Shown here: positions 26,356 through 35,366 of the stretch, one piece after another
How positions within the stretch are numbered: position 1 is the first letter of the stretch
How the letters are laid out: the number at the start of each line of letters is the position of its first letter
Origin: CAZQFV01 sp964592645
GTDB lineage: Bacteria; Chloroflexota; Chloroflexia; DTKN01
Reading direction: 5' to 3'
DNA length: 64,000 nt
Assembly (NCBI GenBank): GCA_964592645.1
Contig: CAZQFV010000017.1
Span: forward strand, 21,971-85,970
The notes under the pieces: model-generated
Told to the model about the DNA's origin: nothing
The model's database searches: none
What the model saw: the letters and a program-made list of their open reading frames with translations, nothing else
Program-made: the position numbers and the translations under genes

Positions 26356-26389
26356 CGGCCTGCTCCTTGGAACCAACCCGTTCTGCTCT

Positions 26390-28054
26390 CTATAGCCGGT
26401 ACTGCTCCACAACCTTGTACAGTTGGTCGGCCAGGCGGTGCAGATCTCCCGCCGCCCGCTCCGACTGCTGTGTGCTTGCCAGGCTCTGCGCCATCGCCTG
26501 CTGGATGTTGTGCATAGCCACGGCCATCTGCTCCATCCCCGTCGTCTGCTGGGTAGCAGCCGCGGCAATCCCGGTCGAAACCTGCACCGATTCGACCACA
26601 CTTTCCGCCAGTTGGCGGATCACCTCCCCGGCCTGGCTGGCTTGCCGCATACCGGCGTCGGCACCCTTGATGCCTTCTTCGGTGGCCATCACGGCGGCGT
26701 TGACGCCGCGCTGGATTTCGGTGAGCAGATCGCGCACCTGGACCGTAGCCGCGCGGCTCTGTTCGGCCAAGGCGCGCACCTCCGTTGCCACCACGGCAAA
26801 TCCCCTGCCGGCCTCGCCGGCCCGCGCCGCCTCCACGGCAGCGTTCAGCGCGAGCATGTTGCTCTGACTGGCGATGTCGCCGACCGCGGCAATGATCTGT
26901 CCGATGGCTTGGGTATGCTCGGAAAGATCCAGAATGTTGTGGGCGATCGTTTCGACCTTGTGCCGTACTTCCTGCATGCGGCCGACCGTATCGGCGACGG
27001 CCTGCTGGCCGGCCTGGGCAGATGCCGTGGTCCGTTCGGCCTGCTCGGTCACGCGCTGGGCACGCTGGGCGGTCTGCTCGGCGATGGCGCGGACCTCGTC
27101 GATCGTGCTGGAGGCCTGGGCGATGGCGGCAGACTGCTCGCTGGCGCCGGAGGCCTGCTGGGTGGTGGCGGCCAGGATTTCGGCCGAGGCCGAGGTCAGA
27201 TTGGTCGCGGCGTCGCGGATGCGCGCGGTCATGCGCTGCAGACTGGCCACCGTCTCGTTCAGCGAGCGGGCCAAGATGCCCAGTGGCTCGTCTGCGCCTT
27301 CTTCCGCGTCCTCCAGGTGCAGGCGGCCGGCCAGGTTGCCTTGCGCCACTTCGGTCATGAAAGCGCCGTACCGCTCCACGGCCCGGCGTAGCGCAGCGTT
27401 GCGCTGCTCCAGGGCCGCCCGGATGCCCTGCAGTTCCCGGCTGCTCTCGGTCAGGGCCTTCTCGTTGTGCCGGGCCCGCTCCAGCGCCCGGCGCAGGTTG
27501 CCGGTGGCGACGTTGAGAACAACCGCCGAAACCAGAACATAGATGCACAGGGAGGCCCAGGTGGACAGCAGCGTATCCAGCCCAATCGGCTTCGGTAGGA
27601 GGCCCTGGCTGTGGGCGGCCACCAGGGCCAGTTCGGTCAGGACGCTCAGGCCGGCAAAGATGAAGCCGCCGCGCCCTCCCAGCAGGAGGCCGCCGATGAC
27701 GGTGACGACGACAAACCCGTATACCGAGGAACCTTGTACACCGCTGAAGATGACCGTGACCGCCGTCATGAATGCCCACAATACGATCAGAAAGATGGCA
27801 CTGGCAGCGCCAACGTAGCCAAGCCGCGCCAGGGCCAGGGTACCCACTCCGACGACGAGCAAAATGCTCACCAGGGGCAAGGAGTATTGCGGGTTGGTCC
27901 AGGTAGCCAGGGCAAAGATGGCGTAGATGACAAGGATCGTCAGCAAGGCCAACTGCATAGGGTAGAAGAGGGCGGCGGCGCGAGTCTTGTCCTCATCCTC
28001 CTCAAAAACCGGCGCCGTCAGGAGGCGTCGGATGCGGGTAAACCATTTTCTCAT
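26390..28054 (-). CDS. Methyl-accepting chemotaxis protein
   Basis: A 554-residue receptor. The N-terminal 200 residues hold about five to six hydrophobic segments (for example LALLTILVIYAIFALAT, LVSILLVVGVGTLALA) with almost no periplasmic domain, so sensing is likely within the membrane. A HAMP-like segment (about 220-290) follows, then the signalling hairpin QSNMLALNAAVEAARAGEAGRGFAVVATEVRALAE with its glutamate-rich tip. Methylation glutamines/glutamates lie on both sides. No che genes are in the window, so the downstream kinase is elsewhere. The C-terminus lacks an obvious CheR-binding pentapeptide. Confidence 0.92.
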   Translation of the reverse strand: MRKWFTRIRRLLTAPVFEEDEDKTRAAALFYPMQLALLTILVIYAIFALATWTNPQYSLPLVSILLVVGVGTLALARLGYVGAASAIFLIVLWAFMTAVTVIFSGVQGSSVYGFVVVTVIGGLLLGGRGGFIFAGLSVLTELALVAAHSQGLLPKPIGLDTLLSTWASLCIYVLVSAVVLNVATGNLRRALERARHNEKALTESSRELQGIRAALEQRNAALRRAVERYGAFMTEVAQGNLAGRLHLEDAEEGADEPLGILARSLNETVASLQRMTARIRDAATNLTSASAEILAATTQQASGASEQSAAIAQASSTIDEVRAIAEQTAQRAQRVTEQAERTTASAQAGQQAVADTVGRMQEVRHKVETIAHNILDLSEHTQAIGQIIAAVGDIASQSNMLALNAAVEAARAGEAGRGFAVVATEVRALAEQSRAATVQVRDLLTEIQRGVNAAVMATEEGIKGADAGMRQASQAGEVIRQLAESVVESVQVSTGIAAAATQQTTGMEQMAVAMHNIQQAMAQSLASTQQSERAAGDLHRLADQLYKVVEQYRL

Positions 28055-28071
28055 CGTCTTTCTCCTCCTTG

Positions 28072-28129
28072 GAGCCTATCCGAAAACCTCGGCGGCCCGA
28101 AAGGGGACCACAGGTTTTCGGATAGGCTC
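28072..28129. repeat. 58-bp palindromic element (MITE-like)
   Basis: GAGCCTATCCGAAAACCT (28072-28089) is matched exactly in inverse orientation at 28112-28129, around a 22-base centre. It sits between the chemotaxis receptor start and the CHAT-protein stop. The terminal sequence resembles insertion-sequence ends, so a miniature transposable element is likely; there is no T-run, so it is not a standard terminator. Confidence 0.75.
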
Positions 28130-28174
28130 AGTCCGAATTGCCGTTCGCGGTCCTGTTTACCTCGAGGCCCTTCT

Positions 28175-30265
28175 CTAAACCACCACCCGCGCATTGGGGT
28201 GCCCATAGACACTGTAGGCCAACCATGTGGGGTCGCCCGCCTCCCGCGCCGCCAGCCGGCCGGCCCGCACCGCCGCCGCCAGCGCCTCCCCCGCCAACAG
28301 CCGCTCGTAGAACGCCCGCGCAAAGTCCAGCGCCGGCCCGTCGGTCACCGACCACAGGGGGGCGATGAACAGCCCGGCCCCGGCGCTGATCAGCCGGTTG
28401 GTCCAGCCGCCGATGCGCGTCAGCCCCCACCCTTGCCGGCCGGCGTGACAGGCGTTGAAAACGAATCCGGGACGCTTCTGCCGAATGTGCCGCTCAATTG
28501 CCGGTCCGACGATCGCTTCGGGAGCCAAGGGCTGCAGGTCTTGCAGCCAGATGGCCGAGTCGGCGTCGGGCGCGGTGGGGTAAAAGTTGCCGTGCGCGGC
28601 CACGTGCAGCCAGTCGTAGCCGCCCTGCTTCAACAGGCCGATCACGTTGGGCCATGTGGGCGGCAGAGGGCTCACATCGCTCACCCTATGTCGCGCAATG
28701 AGTTCCCCCAGCACTTGGCGCTCCACCTGGGCGGCCGGCAGGTCGGAGTCGGTCGGCGCCAGGCAGGCCAGGGTCTCCAAGGTCAAACGGACGGGTGGAG
28801 CCTCATGGCCGTTGCCCCGGGCATCGCGGCGCAGCCACCGGGTCAGCCCCATGGTCAGACACCAGGGCGTCTCGTCCTCCCAATCCTCGTCGTAGGGCCA
28901 GACCAACTCCCAGGGGATGTAGGGTTCGTCGGAGATGATGAGCAGGCTCTTGTCGCGCCAGGCGGCGCGTTCCGCGGCATAGACCGTCTTGAGCTCCTGG
29001 GGAATCAGGTTCTTCCAGAGGTTCTGTCCGAGTTCCTGGAGGCGCGCGTCGGCCGTTTCGGGCGGCACAACGCGCTGCTTGCCTACGACGGCCGCGACCG
29101 TCGGATCCAACCGTTCGGCCAGTACGGTCAGGATGTCATAGAGGCGCGTCGTCTGGGCATCCAGATCGCCCTCTAGGTAAACGGGGGCAAAGGTGCGCCC
29201 GGCCTCGCCGGCCCGGCGCAGGGTAAAGACCAGGGCCGGCTGCTGCCGGAAACGCTCGTAGGTGATGGCGAGCTCCAGGTCCGGCGGCGCTGCGCCGGGC
29301 TCGATGCGCACAGCCTGGGCCAGTTTGGATTCGGTGGTCTCGCTGACCTCGTAGGGGGTGACCTCGACCGGTACGCTGGCCGTGCCCATGCGGTTACCGT
29401 TTTGGAAGAAATCGAGGTTGACGCGGGTGGGGCCGACTTCCCGCGGACGCAAGTAAAAGACGAGGGGGGGACTATCCGTGTCCGGAGGGAGGGTAACCTC
29501 TTGTTCCGGTGCGTTTAGGAGGTCAAAAGCCGGGGCTTCGATCCGCACGGCGACCGCCGTGTCCCGCTGCAGGGCTAACGTTTCGGCGGCGGCGCTGCGC
29601 TCAGGTGGGGAAAGCGTTAGCTGGACGACCACGGCGATGCGCGGAGTCTCCACCCACACCCGGCGCGGGCAGGTGATGTCGGTGTAGCGGGTGACGGTGG
29701 CCGCGGCGGCCCTTTCCCCCGCGATCAGCCGGTCCAGGATGGGCGGAGCGCCGCGGATGAGGAGGCCTCGGGCGCGCTCGGCCGGGGGCCGGCCGTCGAG
29801 CGCCTGGCGGGCGGCTACCGCCCGCTCCTGCGCTTGCCGGGCCTGCTCCTGGGCCTGCCGCAGCGCGCCCTCCAGCCCCTGCGCGAGGGCGGTTGGCAGT
29901 AGTTCCCGGGGCGCCCCCGGCAGCCCTTCTGCAACCCATTCGTCTTGCCACGCCGCGCCCAGCCGCTCGCGCAGCGCGCCCACCAGCCCGGCGGCCTGCT
30001 CTCGATCCTGCTCCGTGGTCGTCCCCCGGGCCGGGGAAAAGAGCAGGGGCGGCGTCTCGCCGGGGCGGTAGAGCAGCAGCGGGGCGTCGGCCATCGCCTG
30101 GTGGCCACAGTGCGGGCAGGGCAGGGCGTGTAACGACCCGCTGCGGATGCGCTCGAGCAGGTCCGGCCGCTCGGCGGTGTCCACGATTAGCCAGACCTCG
30201 GTCCGGAATTGCTGCTTGCACCGGGGACAGGTCCATTCGACTTCCTGGGATAGGCTATGGGCCAT
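28175..30265 (-). CDS. CpXC zinc-domain protein with C-terminal CHAT (caspase-like) protease
   Basis: A 696-residue protein in three parts. Residues 1-130 are a CpXC-type domain (CPRCKQQF at 14-17 and CPHCGHQA near 51), a zinc-binding fold. The middle (about 190-400) is beta-rich with PPVRLTLETL and PREVGPTRVNLDF strands. Residues 450-696 are a CHAT domain with the catalytic dyad LHVAAHGNF (His about 558) and FVFNACHAGRQG (Cys about 606). CHAT proteases are effectors or processing enzymes in defence and cell-death pathways (for example gRAMP/Craspase TPR-CHAT). No CRISPR or nucleotide-cyclase partner is adjacent. A minus-strand TATAAT (30304-30309) lies just upstream. Function inferred from fold only. 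Confidence 0.85.
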   Translation of the reverse strand: MAHSLSQEVEWTCPRCKQQFRTEVWLIVDTAERPDLLERIRSGSLHALPCPHCGHQAMADAPLLLYRPGETPPLLFSPARGTTTEQDREQAAGLVGALRERLGAAWQDEWVAEGLPGAPRELLPTALAQGLEGALRQAQEQARQAQERAVAARQALDGRPPAERARGLLIRGAPPILDRLIAGERAAAATVTRYTDITCPRRVWVETPRIAVVVQLTLSPPERSAAAETLALQRDTAVAVRIEAPAFDLLNAPEQEVTLPPDTDSPPLVFYLRPREVGPTRVNLDFFQNGNRMGTASVPVEVTPYEVSETTESKLAQAVRIEPGAAPPDLELAITYERFRQQPALVFTLRRAGEAGRTFAPVYLEGDLDAQTTRLYDILTVLAERLDPTVAAVVGKQRVVPPETADARLQELGQNLWKNLIPQELKTVYAAERAAWRDKSLLIISDEPYIPWELVWPYDEDWEDETPWCLTMGLTRWLRRDARGNGHEAPPVRLTLETLACLAPTDSDLPAAQVERQVLGELIARHRVSDVSPLPPTWPNVIGLLKQGGYDWLHVAAHGNFYPTAPDADSAIWLQDLQPLAPEAIVGPAIERHIRQKRPGFVFNACHAGRQGWGLTRIGGWTNRLISAGAGLFIAPLWSVTDGPALDFARAFYERLLAGEALAAAVRAGRLAAREAGDPTWLAYSVYGHPNARVVV

Positions 30266-30303
30266 CGCCGCCCTCCTTGTTGGCAGGATGGGGTTTTGGG
30301 GGT

Positions 30304-30309
30304 ATTATA
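30304..30309 (-). promoter_or_regulatory. -10 box of the CHAT gene
   Basis: A perfect TATAAT on the minus strand 39 bases upstream of the CHAT start at 30265. No -35 matching the consensus at the usual spacing, so an activator may be needed. Confidence 0.35.
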
Positions 30310-30334
30310 CCACAAGTCACCACCTTCGCTTTGA

Positions 30335-31153
30335 CTATGCCGCCAGGCGAGCGCCGAGTTGCCCGGCGGTAATACCCGACCGGAACCGGTCTTTGAGCCA
30401 GACCGGGAGATTGCGTTGATGTTCGGCCTGAATCGCGCGACGGGCATCGCCCCAGGCGATGTGCTCTCCCGGCCGCTCGGCCTGGAGGCCGGCCCGCTGC
30501 CTGTCCGGGAAGTAGGCCGGGCAGGACACCGGCGTCCAGAAGCGCACGATGGCGGCGGCGCTCATCACCTGGTAGTGGTCGCTGCCCGGCAGGTCTTGGT
30601 AGTCCTCGAAGAGCGTCTCGATGTCCCGGCGCGCCGCCAGGATGTCGATCACGGTCTGGGCGTCGGCGTCGATCAGGGTGCTGCTCTGCTTCTCCCCGCC
30701 GGAGAGCAAAAAGGTCTCCCGGTCGCGGAGGTGAGAAATCCCCAGGCGCTCGAGCGCCTCGTCCACCCGCCGGCGAATCTCGGGCCGCGGCAGGCCCAGG
30801 TTCTCCAGCCCGAAGGCCACCTCGGCGACGACGCGCGCGCCCAGGATCTGGCGCTCGGGATCCTGCAGGACCGTGCCGACCAACTGGGATACGCGGGCCA
30901 GGGGAAGGCCGGCCGGGTCCTGGCCGTGAAGGGAGATGCGCCCGGTGAGCTCGCCCTTGTAGCTGCGCGGGATCAGGCCGTTGATGCAGCGGATCAACGT
31001 GGTCTTGCCGCAGCCGCTGGCGCCCGCGAGGAGCACGAGCTCGCCCGGTGCCAGGGTCAACGAGATATCGTGGATGGCCGGCCCGGGGCGATCGCGGTAG
31101 CGAAAGGTCAGCCCCTCGATGGACAGCAGCGCCTTGTCCGGTGTCTGTGGCAA
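30335..31153 (-). CDS. Chimeric ECF/CbiO-type ABC ATPase, truncated after the signature motif
   Basis: Begins at a TTG after AGGAGG. Residues 1-156 are a normal energy-coupling-factor ATPase: Walker A GASGCGKTT (44-52), LQDPERQI (Q-loop) and LLSGGEKQ (signature, 149-156). Then similarity ends abruptly near base 30685 and 116 unrelated residues follow (STLIDADAQTVIDI, QVMSAAAIVRFWTPV, NLPVWLKDRFRSG). Walker B and the H-loop are absent, so the product cannot hydrolyse ATP in the normal way. The tail is open, non-repetitive and ends cleanly, so this looks like a fusion created by deletion, or an assembly join. I do not recognise the tail. No ECF T-component is present. Confidence 0.7.
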   Translation of the reverse strand: MPQTPDKALLSIEGLTFRYRDRPGPAIHDISLTLAPGELVLLAGASGCGKTTLIRCINGLIPRSYKGELTGRISLHGQDPAGLPLARVSQLVGTVLQDPERQILGARVVAEVAFGLENLGLPRPEIRRRVDEALERLGISHLRDRETFLLSGGEKQSSTLIDADAQTVIDILAARRDIETLFEDYQDLPGSDHYQVMSAAAIVRFWTPVSCPAYFPDRQRAGLQAERPGEHIAWGDARRAIQAEHQRNLPVWLKDRFRSGITAGQLGARLAA

Positions 31154-31214
31154 GAACGCCTCCTGGCGAGGGTGGCCCAGATCAGGTCCTGGAACAGGCC
31201 GCAGCTCACGCTCA

Positions 31215-31243
31215 GTATACCGCAAAGGGTGCCGAAAGGCAAC
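31215..31243 (-). promoter_or_regulatory. sigma-70 promoter for the chimeric ATPase
   Basis: TTGCCT (31238-31243), 17 bases and TATACT (31215-31220) on the minus strand, about 60 bases before the TTG start at 31153. Confidence 0.6.
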
Positions 31244-31391
31244 CTGCACGCGCCAAAGGGGGCGAGGCATCTGCCCATGCCGACCCCTGGAGCTGCTGCG
31301 CTATGCGATGGGCGGCGTATCGAACGCCGCGGCCGGCCGCCTTGCCCTGGCAGCGGCCCTGTTGCCCCTGCCGGCGGACGCCGCCCGCTCC

Positions 31392-31988
31392 CTACGAAGC
31401 CGCCTCGATGCCCAGCCGGAACGCCGCCCGGTTCACCTCCTGGGCCTTGGCCGGCACCTGCGCCAGCAGCGCCTCTTCCAGGGCCTGTTCGGAGAGCGGC
31501 AATGTGCCGCTGCCCCACAGCGCCCCCAGCAGGACCACGTTCTCCGTGCGGGCGTCGCCGGCCTGCAGCGCCAGCCCAGGCCCGTCGAAGAGGATCACCC
31601 GTCCGGCCACGCTCCGCAGGCCGGCCACGACCTCCTCCTCGTGGACATAGGCGCGCTCGCGGCGCGACACGGCGATCGTCTCCGAGGGGGGATGCATGAT
31701 GCGGCTGGAGGAGATCACCAGTCCCCCCGGCTTCAGGAACTCGATGTAGCGCAGCGCCTCCAGCAGCTCCATGGCCGCGATTACGTCCGCCCCGCCGATG
31801 GGGATGATCGGGCTGAGCGCCTCCGCGCCGATCCGCAGGTGGGTGACGATCGAGCCCGAGCGCTGCGAGAGGCCGTGCAGCTCGCCGGTCTTCACGGGCA
31901 GCCCCTGCCGCGCGCAGGCCAGCCCGATGATGTTCGAGAGCATCACGGCCCCCTGGCCGCCGACGCCGGGCATGATGAGGCTGATCAT
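31392..31988 (-). CDS. iorB: Indolepyruvate:ferredoxin oxidoreductase, beta subunit
   Basis: A 198-residue gamma-type subunit of the 2-oxoacid:ferredoxin oxidoreductase family: MISLIMPGVGGQGAVMLSNI at the N-terminus, GELHGLSQRSGSIVTHLRIG and ALRYIEFLKPGGLVIS further on. Together with IorA it oxidatively decarboxylates arylpyruvates (from Trp, Phe, Tyr) to aryl-acyl-CoA with ferredoxin as acceptor, a reaction of anaerobes. The start overlaps the IorA stop by ATGA, so the order of translation is A then B. Confidence 0.92.
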   Translation of the reverse strand: MISLIMPGVGGQGAVMLSNIIGLACARQGLPVKTGELHGLSQRSGSIVTHLRIGAEALSPIIPIGGADVIAAMELLEALRYIEFLKPGGLVISSSRIMHPPSETIAVSRRERAYVHEEEVVAGLRSVAGRVILFDGPGLALQAGDARTENVVLLGALWGSGTLPLSEQALEEALLAQVPAKAQEVNRAAFRLGIEAAS

Positions 31989-33928
31989 CGGGTTTCCCCC
32001 TTTTTCTTGTGCGACGGGGCCGTGCAGAGGATATCGTCCCCCTCCACGCACCCCCCTGTGCGGTGGATCACGTCGTAGGGACAGATCTGGGCGCAGGTGC
32101 CGCAGCCGTTGCACAGCGTCGGGTCGATGCGCGAGGAGCGGTCGTCCTCGTCCATGCGGATGGCCGGGCAATAGAACATGCGCATACAGGTGTGGCACTT
32201 GTGGCAGGTCTCCTTGTTCACGAAGTAGGGCGCCGTGGCCTCGCCGCGCTTGCGCTTCAGACGGTCGTTGTACAGGGCGCAGGGGCCGCGCGAGATCAGC
32301 ACCCGCACCCCCGTGCCCGCCAGCGCCTGTCGGATGGCCTCGGTGGTCTCGGCCACGCGGAAAGCGTTCGTCAGCACCGGCTCCACGCCCAGCCCGCGCA
32401 CCACCTGCTCGATCTCGATGCGCACGCCATCCTCCGGCGAGCCCATGGCAAAGTCCGAACCGGGGTGCGACTGTTGGCCGGTCATCGCCGTCACCCGGTT
32501 GTCCAACAGGATGAGCAGCAGGTTGTGCCGGTTGTGGATGGCGTTGATCAGGCCGGGGAGGCCGGCGTGGAAAAAGGTGGAGTCGCCCATGAGCGCCACG
32601 ACGGTGTCGTTCAGCCCGACCTCATGTCCCGCCGCCAGGCCCAGCGAGGCTCCCATGCAGATCAGCGAGTCGCCCATGTTGAACGGCGGCAGGATGGTCA
32701 TCGAGTAGCAGCCGATATCGTCGTCGAGCACGACCGGCTTGCGGAGAGTGGCCTTCTGGTAGGCATAGAGGGTGGCGCGGTGCGGGCAGCCGGCGCAAAA
32801 GGTCGGGGCGCGGGCCGGCAGGATCTCCTTGGCCTGGTCGGCGGTCGCCAGGTGGGCATCGTAGTCGAAGGAGGGCGGCCGACCCAGGATGCCGGCCAGC
32901 GCCCTCTCCGCCAGCGGCACGCTGTACTCCAGCGCCTCCGAAAAGTGCCCGCTGCGCTTCCCCAGGACCTGCAGCGCCGGCTGGACCTCCTTGGAGATCT
33001 CGCGCACCGCCTTCTCGATGTAGGGCGAGAGCTCCTCCAGGACGACGACGCTCTCCAACTCCCGGACGAAGGCGGCGATCTTGTTCTCCGGCAGCGGGTA
33101 GAGCGTGCCCAGGCGCAGCAGCGGCAGTTGCACGCCCAGGCGCAGCATCGCCTCGCGGGCGTAGACGGCCGGGATGCCGGCCGCGATGATTCCCACCCGC
33201 CCCTGGCCCTCGTACAGGATGTTCCAGGGGGCCTCCTCCATCTCCGGGACCAGGGCGGCGATCCGCTCCAACAGTTTGGCCTTGAAGGCCCGCGCCGTCG
33301 GCCCGACGCAGGCATAGCTGCGCCCCACGGCCGACCAGTCGTTCTTCGGTCGGGGGACCCTTTCCAGCCGGCCGAGGCGCACCAGCCCGGACTGGTGGTT
33401 CACGCGGGTAGTGGTGCGGATGATCACGGGGGTGCCGTGCCGTTCGGAGAGGTCCAGCGCCCACTTGACCATCTCGTAGGCTTCCTGCGGACCGTCCGGC
33501 TCGATCATCGGCACGTAGGCGGCGGGGGCATAGAGCCGGCCGTCCTGCTCGTTCTGCGAGGAGTGGGCAAAGGGATCGTCGGCGGCGACGACGACCAGGC
33601 CGGCCCGGACGCCGGTGTAGGCCAGGGTGAAGAGGGCGTCGGCGGCGACGTTCAGCCCCACCGACTTCATCGAGGTCAAGGCGCGCAGGCCGGCCATCGA
33701 GGCGCCGGCCACTCCCTCCAGGGCCACCATCTCGTTCGTGGCGATCTCCGCCCAGACCCCGGCCTTTGGACCGTAGGCCACCATCGCCTCCAGGATCTCG
33801 CTGGTCGGCGAGCCGGGATAAAACGAGGCGTACTGCACGCCGGCCTCGAGCGCCGCCCGGACGATCGCTTCGTTGGTCATCATAAAGGCGACGGCGGGTT
33901 CGGGATCGAGGATCGCTTCCAGGGTCAT
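31985..33928 (-). CDS. iorA: Indolepyruvate:ferredoxin oxidoreductase, alpha subunit
   Basis: A 647-residue thiamine-diphosphate enzyme: pyruvate:ferredoxin-type domain at the N-terminus (FYPGSPTSEILEAM, VGLNVAADALFTLAYTG), TPP-binding domain with GDSTFFHAGLPGLINAIHN and a C-terminal two-cluster ferredoxin with CHKCHTCMRMFYC and CNGCGTCAQIC. The start at ATG 33928 follows GGAGG; a further upstream Met is less likely. The ferredoxin domain links it to low-potential electron carriers, so it implies an anaerobic lifestyle. Coupled to iorB downstream. Confidence 0.93.
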   Translation of the reverse strand: MTLEAILDPEPAVAFMMTNEAIVRAALEAGVQYASFYPGSPTSEILEAMVAYGPKAGVWAEIATNEMVALEGVAGASMAGLRALTSMKSVGLNVAADALFTLAYTGVRAGLVVVAADDPFAHSSQNEQDGRLYAPAAYVPMIEPDGPQEAYEMVKWALDLSERHGTPVIIRTTTRVNHQSGLVRLGRLERVPRPKNDWSAVGRSYACVGPTARAFKAKLLERIAALVPEMEEAPWNILYEGQGRVGIIAAGIPAVYAREAMLRLGVQLPLLRLGTLYPLPENKIAAFVRELESVVVLEELSPYIEKAVREISKEVQPALQVLGKRSGHFSEALEYSVPLAERALAGILGRPPSFDYDAHLATADQAKEILPARAPTFCAGCPHRATLYAYQKATLRKPVVLDDDIGCYSMTILPPFNMGDSLICMGASLGLAAGHEVGLNDTVVALMGDSTFFHAGLPGLINAIHNRHNLLLILLDNRVTAMTGQQSHPGSDFAMGSPEDGVRIEIEQVVRGLGVEPVLTNAFRVAETTEAIRQALAGTGVRVLISRGPCALYNDRLKRKRGEATAPYFVNKETCHKCHTCMRMFYCPAIRMDEDDRSSRIDPTLCNGCGTCAQICPYDVIHRTGGCVEGDDILCTAPSHKKKGETR

Positions 33929-34064
33929 CTGGACCTCCAAGTGCGCGAATGGCCCGCTGCCCGGGCTGAATGGGTAACAGCGACCGGCCCTGTCGTGCGG
34001 GCCGGCCGCGAATTCCCGGTGCCCTATCTGGTGCCCCGCCGACAGGCAGTGCCTCCGGCAGGGC

Positions 34065-34469
34065 TCACACTCCCGCCAGCACGTCTTCCTCCAGGATGGC
34101 CAGGACCTCGGTGGCGATGCGCCGCATATCCATAAAGACCAGGCCCAGCTTGGCGTTCTCGTTGGCCAGGGTCACCAGGATGGCCTGGTTGCCCACAGAG
34201 GTCATAAAAACGTACCCCGTCCCTTCCCCCTCGACATAGATCTGCTTGACCTTGCCCTCCAACAGCTCGTTGGCGATACGCTCGCCCAGGGTGAGCACGG
34301 CCGCGGCCATAGCGCCGATCTGCTGTTCGTCGGTGCCGTCGGGCAGGGCGGAAGCCAGCACCAGCCCTTCCGGGCTGACAATGGCCGAGGCCTCGATGTT
34401 GGGGGTCAGCCCCTGCATCTGGCGCAGCAGCCCGCCTAGTCTTCGGATGCGATTATCGACGCTAACCAT
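34065..34469 (-). CDS. Roadblock/LC7-domain protein (MglB-like)
   Basis: A 134-residue single roadblock domain: VDNRIRRLGGLLRQMQG, ASAIVSPEGLVLASAL and ERIANELLEGKVKQIYVEGEG. Single-domain roadblock proteins act as GTPase-activating partners of MglA-type small GTPases in bacterial polarity. It starts inside the end of the upstream 280-residue roadblock gene (34-base overlap), so the two are made together. The small GTPase lies 0.9 kb upstream in the same direction. Confidence 0.88.
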   Translation of the reverse strand: MVSVDNRIRRLGGLLRQMQGLTPNIEASAIVSPEGLVLASALPDGTDEQQIGAMAAAVLTLGERIANELLEGKVKQIYVEGEGTGYVFMTSVGNQAILVTLANENAKLGLVFMDMRRIATEVLAILEEDVLAGV

Positions 34470-35278
34470 CTGAGTGCCCTCCTGATGAATGAACTGCCGG
34501 CGCGAGTTCGCTCGCGGCCGGGCTGTATGCTCAGATCTGCCATCACCGCCGGCAGGGGCTCGGCAACGATCGGGGCCGTCTCTGCGGCCGGGGCCGGGGT
34601 GGCGACCGCCAGCGGTGGCTCAACGATGGCCATCACGTCCCGTTCCAGCGTCAGCAGTTCGGCCTCGACCTCCTCGATGTGGCCCAGGTCCCGGCCGTTC
34701 CAGGAGCGGTCCAGCCTGGCGCGGATGGCGGCGACCCGCTCCGGGAAGTAGCCCAGGTTCAGCGAGTCCAGCTTTTGCCGCAGGTGGACCAGGCGTTCCC
34801 GGGGGATGTCGGCCGCCCGGCCCTCGCTGGTCAGCCGCCGCAGCCGCTCGATGGCCGGCGTGGCGGCGACCCACTCCTCCGCGCCCAGGGGCGTCACTCC
34901 CACCACCTTGCCGACATGCTCCTCGATCTGCAGGACGTCGTGCAGCACCAGGGCCAGGTTGGCCTCGGCGGCGGCGACCGCCAGCAGGATGACCTCGCGG
35001 CCCACGGCGCGCAGGATGACATACCCGCCATCGCCCTCCACATAGACCTGGCGCATCTCCCCTTCGAGCTGCTCCAGGGCGATGCGGCGCCCCAGCAGGG
35101 CGGCCGGCGCGGCCATGGCGGCGATGCTCTCGGGCTCCACTCCCGCCGGCAGGACTGCCGCCCATAGCTGCCCACCAGGGCTGACCAGCGCCAAAGCCGT
35201 GAGGTGCGGGCGCCGTTGGATGGCCTGCGACAGCAAGTCCTCCAGGTGTTTCGGCTGCGCCACTTGCTCCGTTGACAT
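34436..35278 (-). CDS. Roadblock-domain protein with C-terminal extension
   Basis: A 280-residue protein. Residues 15-125 hold a roadblock domain (LTALALVSPGGQLWAAVL, RIALEQLEGEMRQVYVEGDG). The remaining part is helical (RLRRLTSEGRAADIPRERL, LDSLNLGYFPERVAAIRARL) with a Pro/Ala-rich linker. The roadblock sequences of this and the next gene are similar and may be paralogous. I take ATG 35278 because GGGAGAG precedes it; ATG 35293 is an alternative. A minus-strand TATAAT at 35331-35336 could be its promoter. Confidence 0.8.
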   Translation of the reverse strand: MSTEQVAQPKHLEDLLSQAIQRRPHLTALALVSPGGQLWAAVLPAGVEPESIAAMAAPAALLGRRIALEQLEGEMRQVYVEGDGGYVILRAVGREVILLAVAAAEANLALVLHDVLQIEEHVGKVVGVTPLGAEEWVAATPAIERLRRLTSEGRAADIPRERLVHLRQKLDSLNLGYFPERVAAIRARLDRSWNGRDLGHIEEVEAELLTLERDVMAIVEPPLAVATPAPAAETAPIVAEPLPAVMADLSIQPGRERTRAGSSFIRRALRWLASIIASED

Positions 35279-35366
35279 GCTCGACTCTCCCATTAGGTGT
35301 TCCACAACGCCACGATCGCTGTCTGGGCGCATTATACCAGAAATCCTCACATTTTGCTGCGCCCGA

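Noticed and set aside
28072..28129. The 58-bp palindrome as a plain transcription terminator
   Set aside because: There is no T-run on either strand and the arms are longer and more exact than usual; a mobile-element origin fits better.
32009..34135. A 708-residue plus-strand frame antisense to iorA
   Set aside because: Overlaps a clear thiamine/ferredoxin enzyme and shows only His/Gly/Gln-rich shadow sequence.
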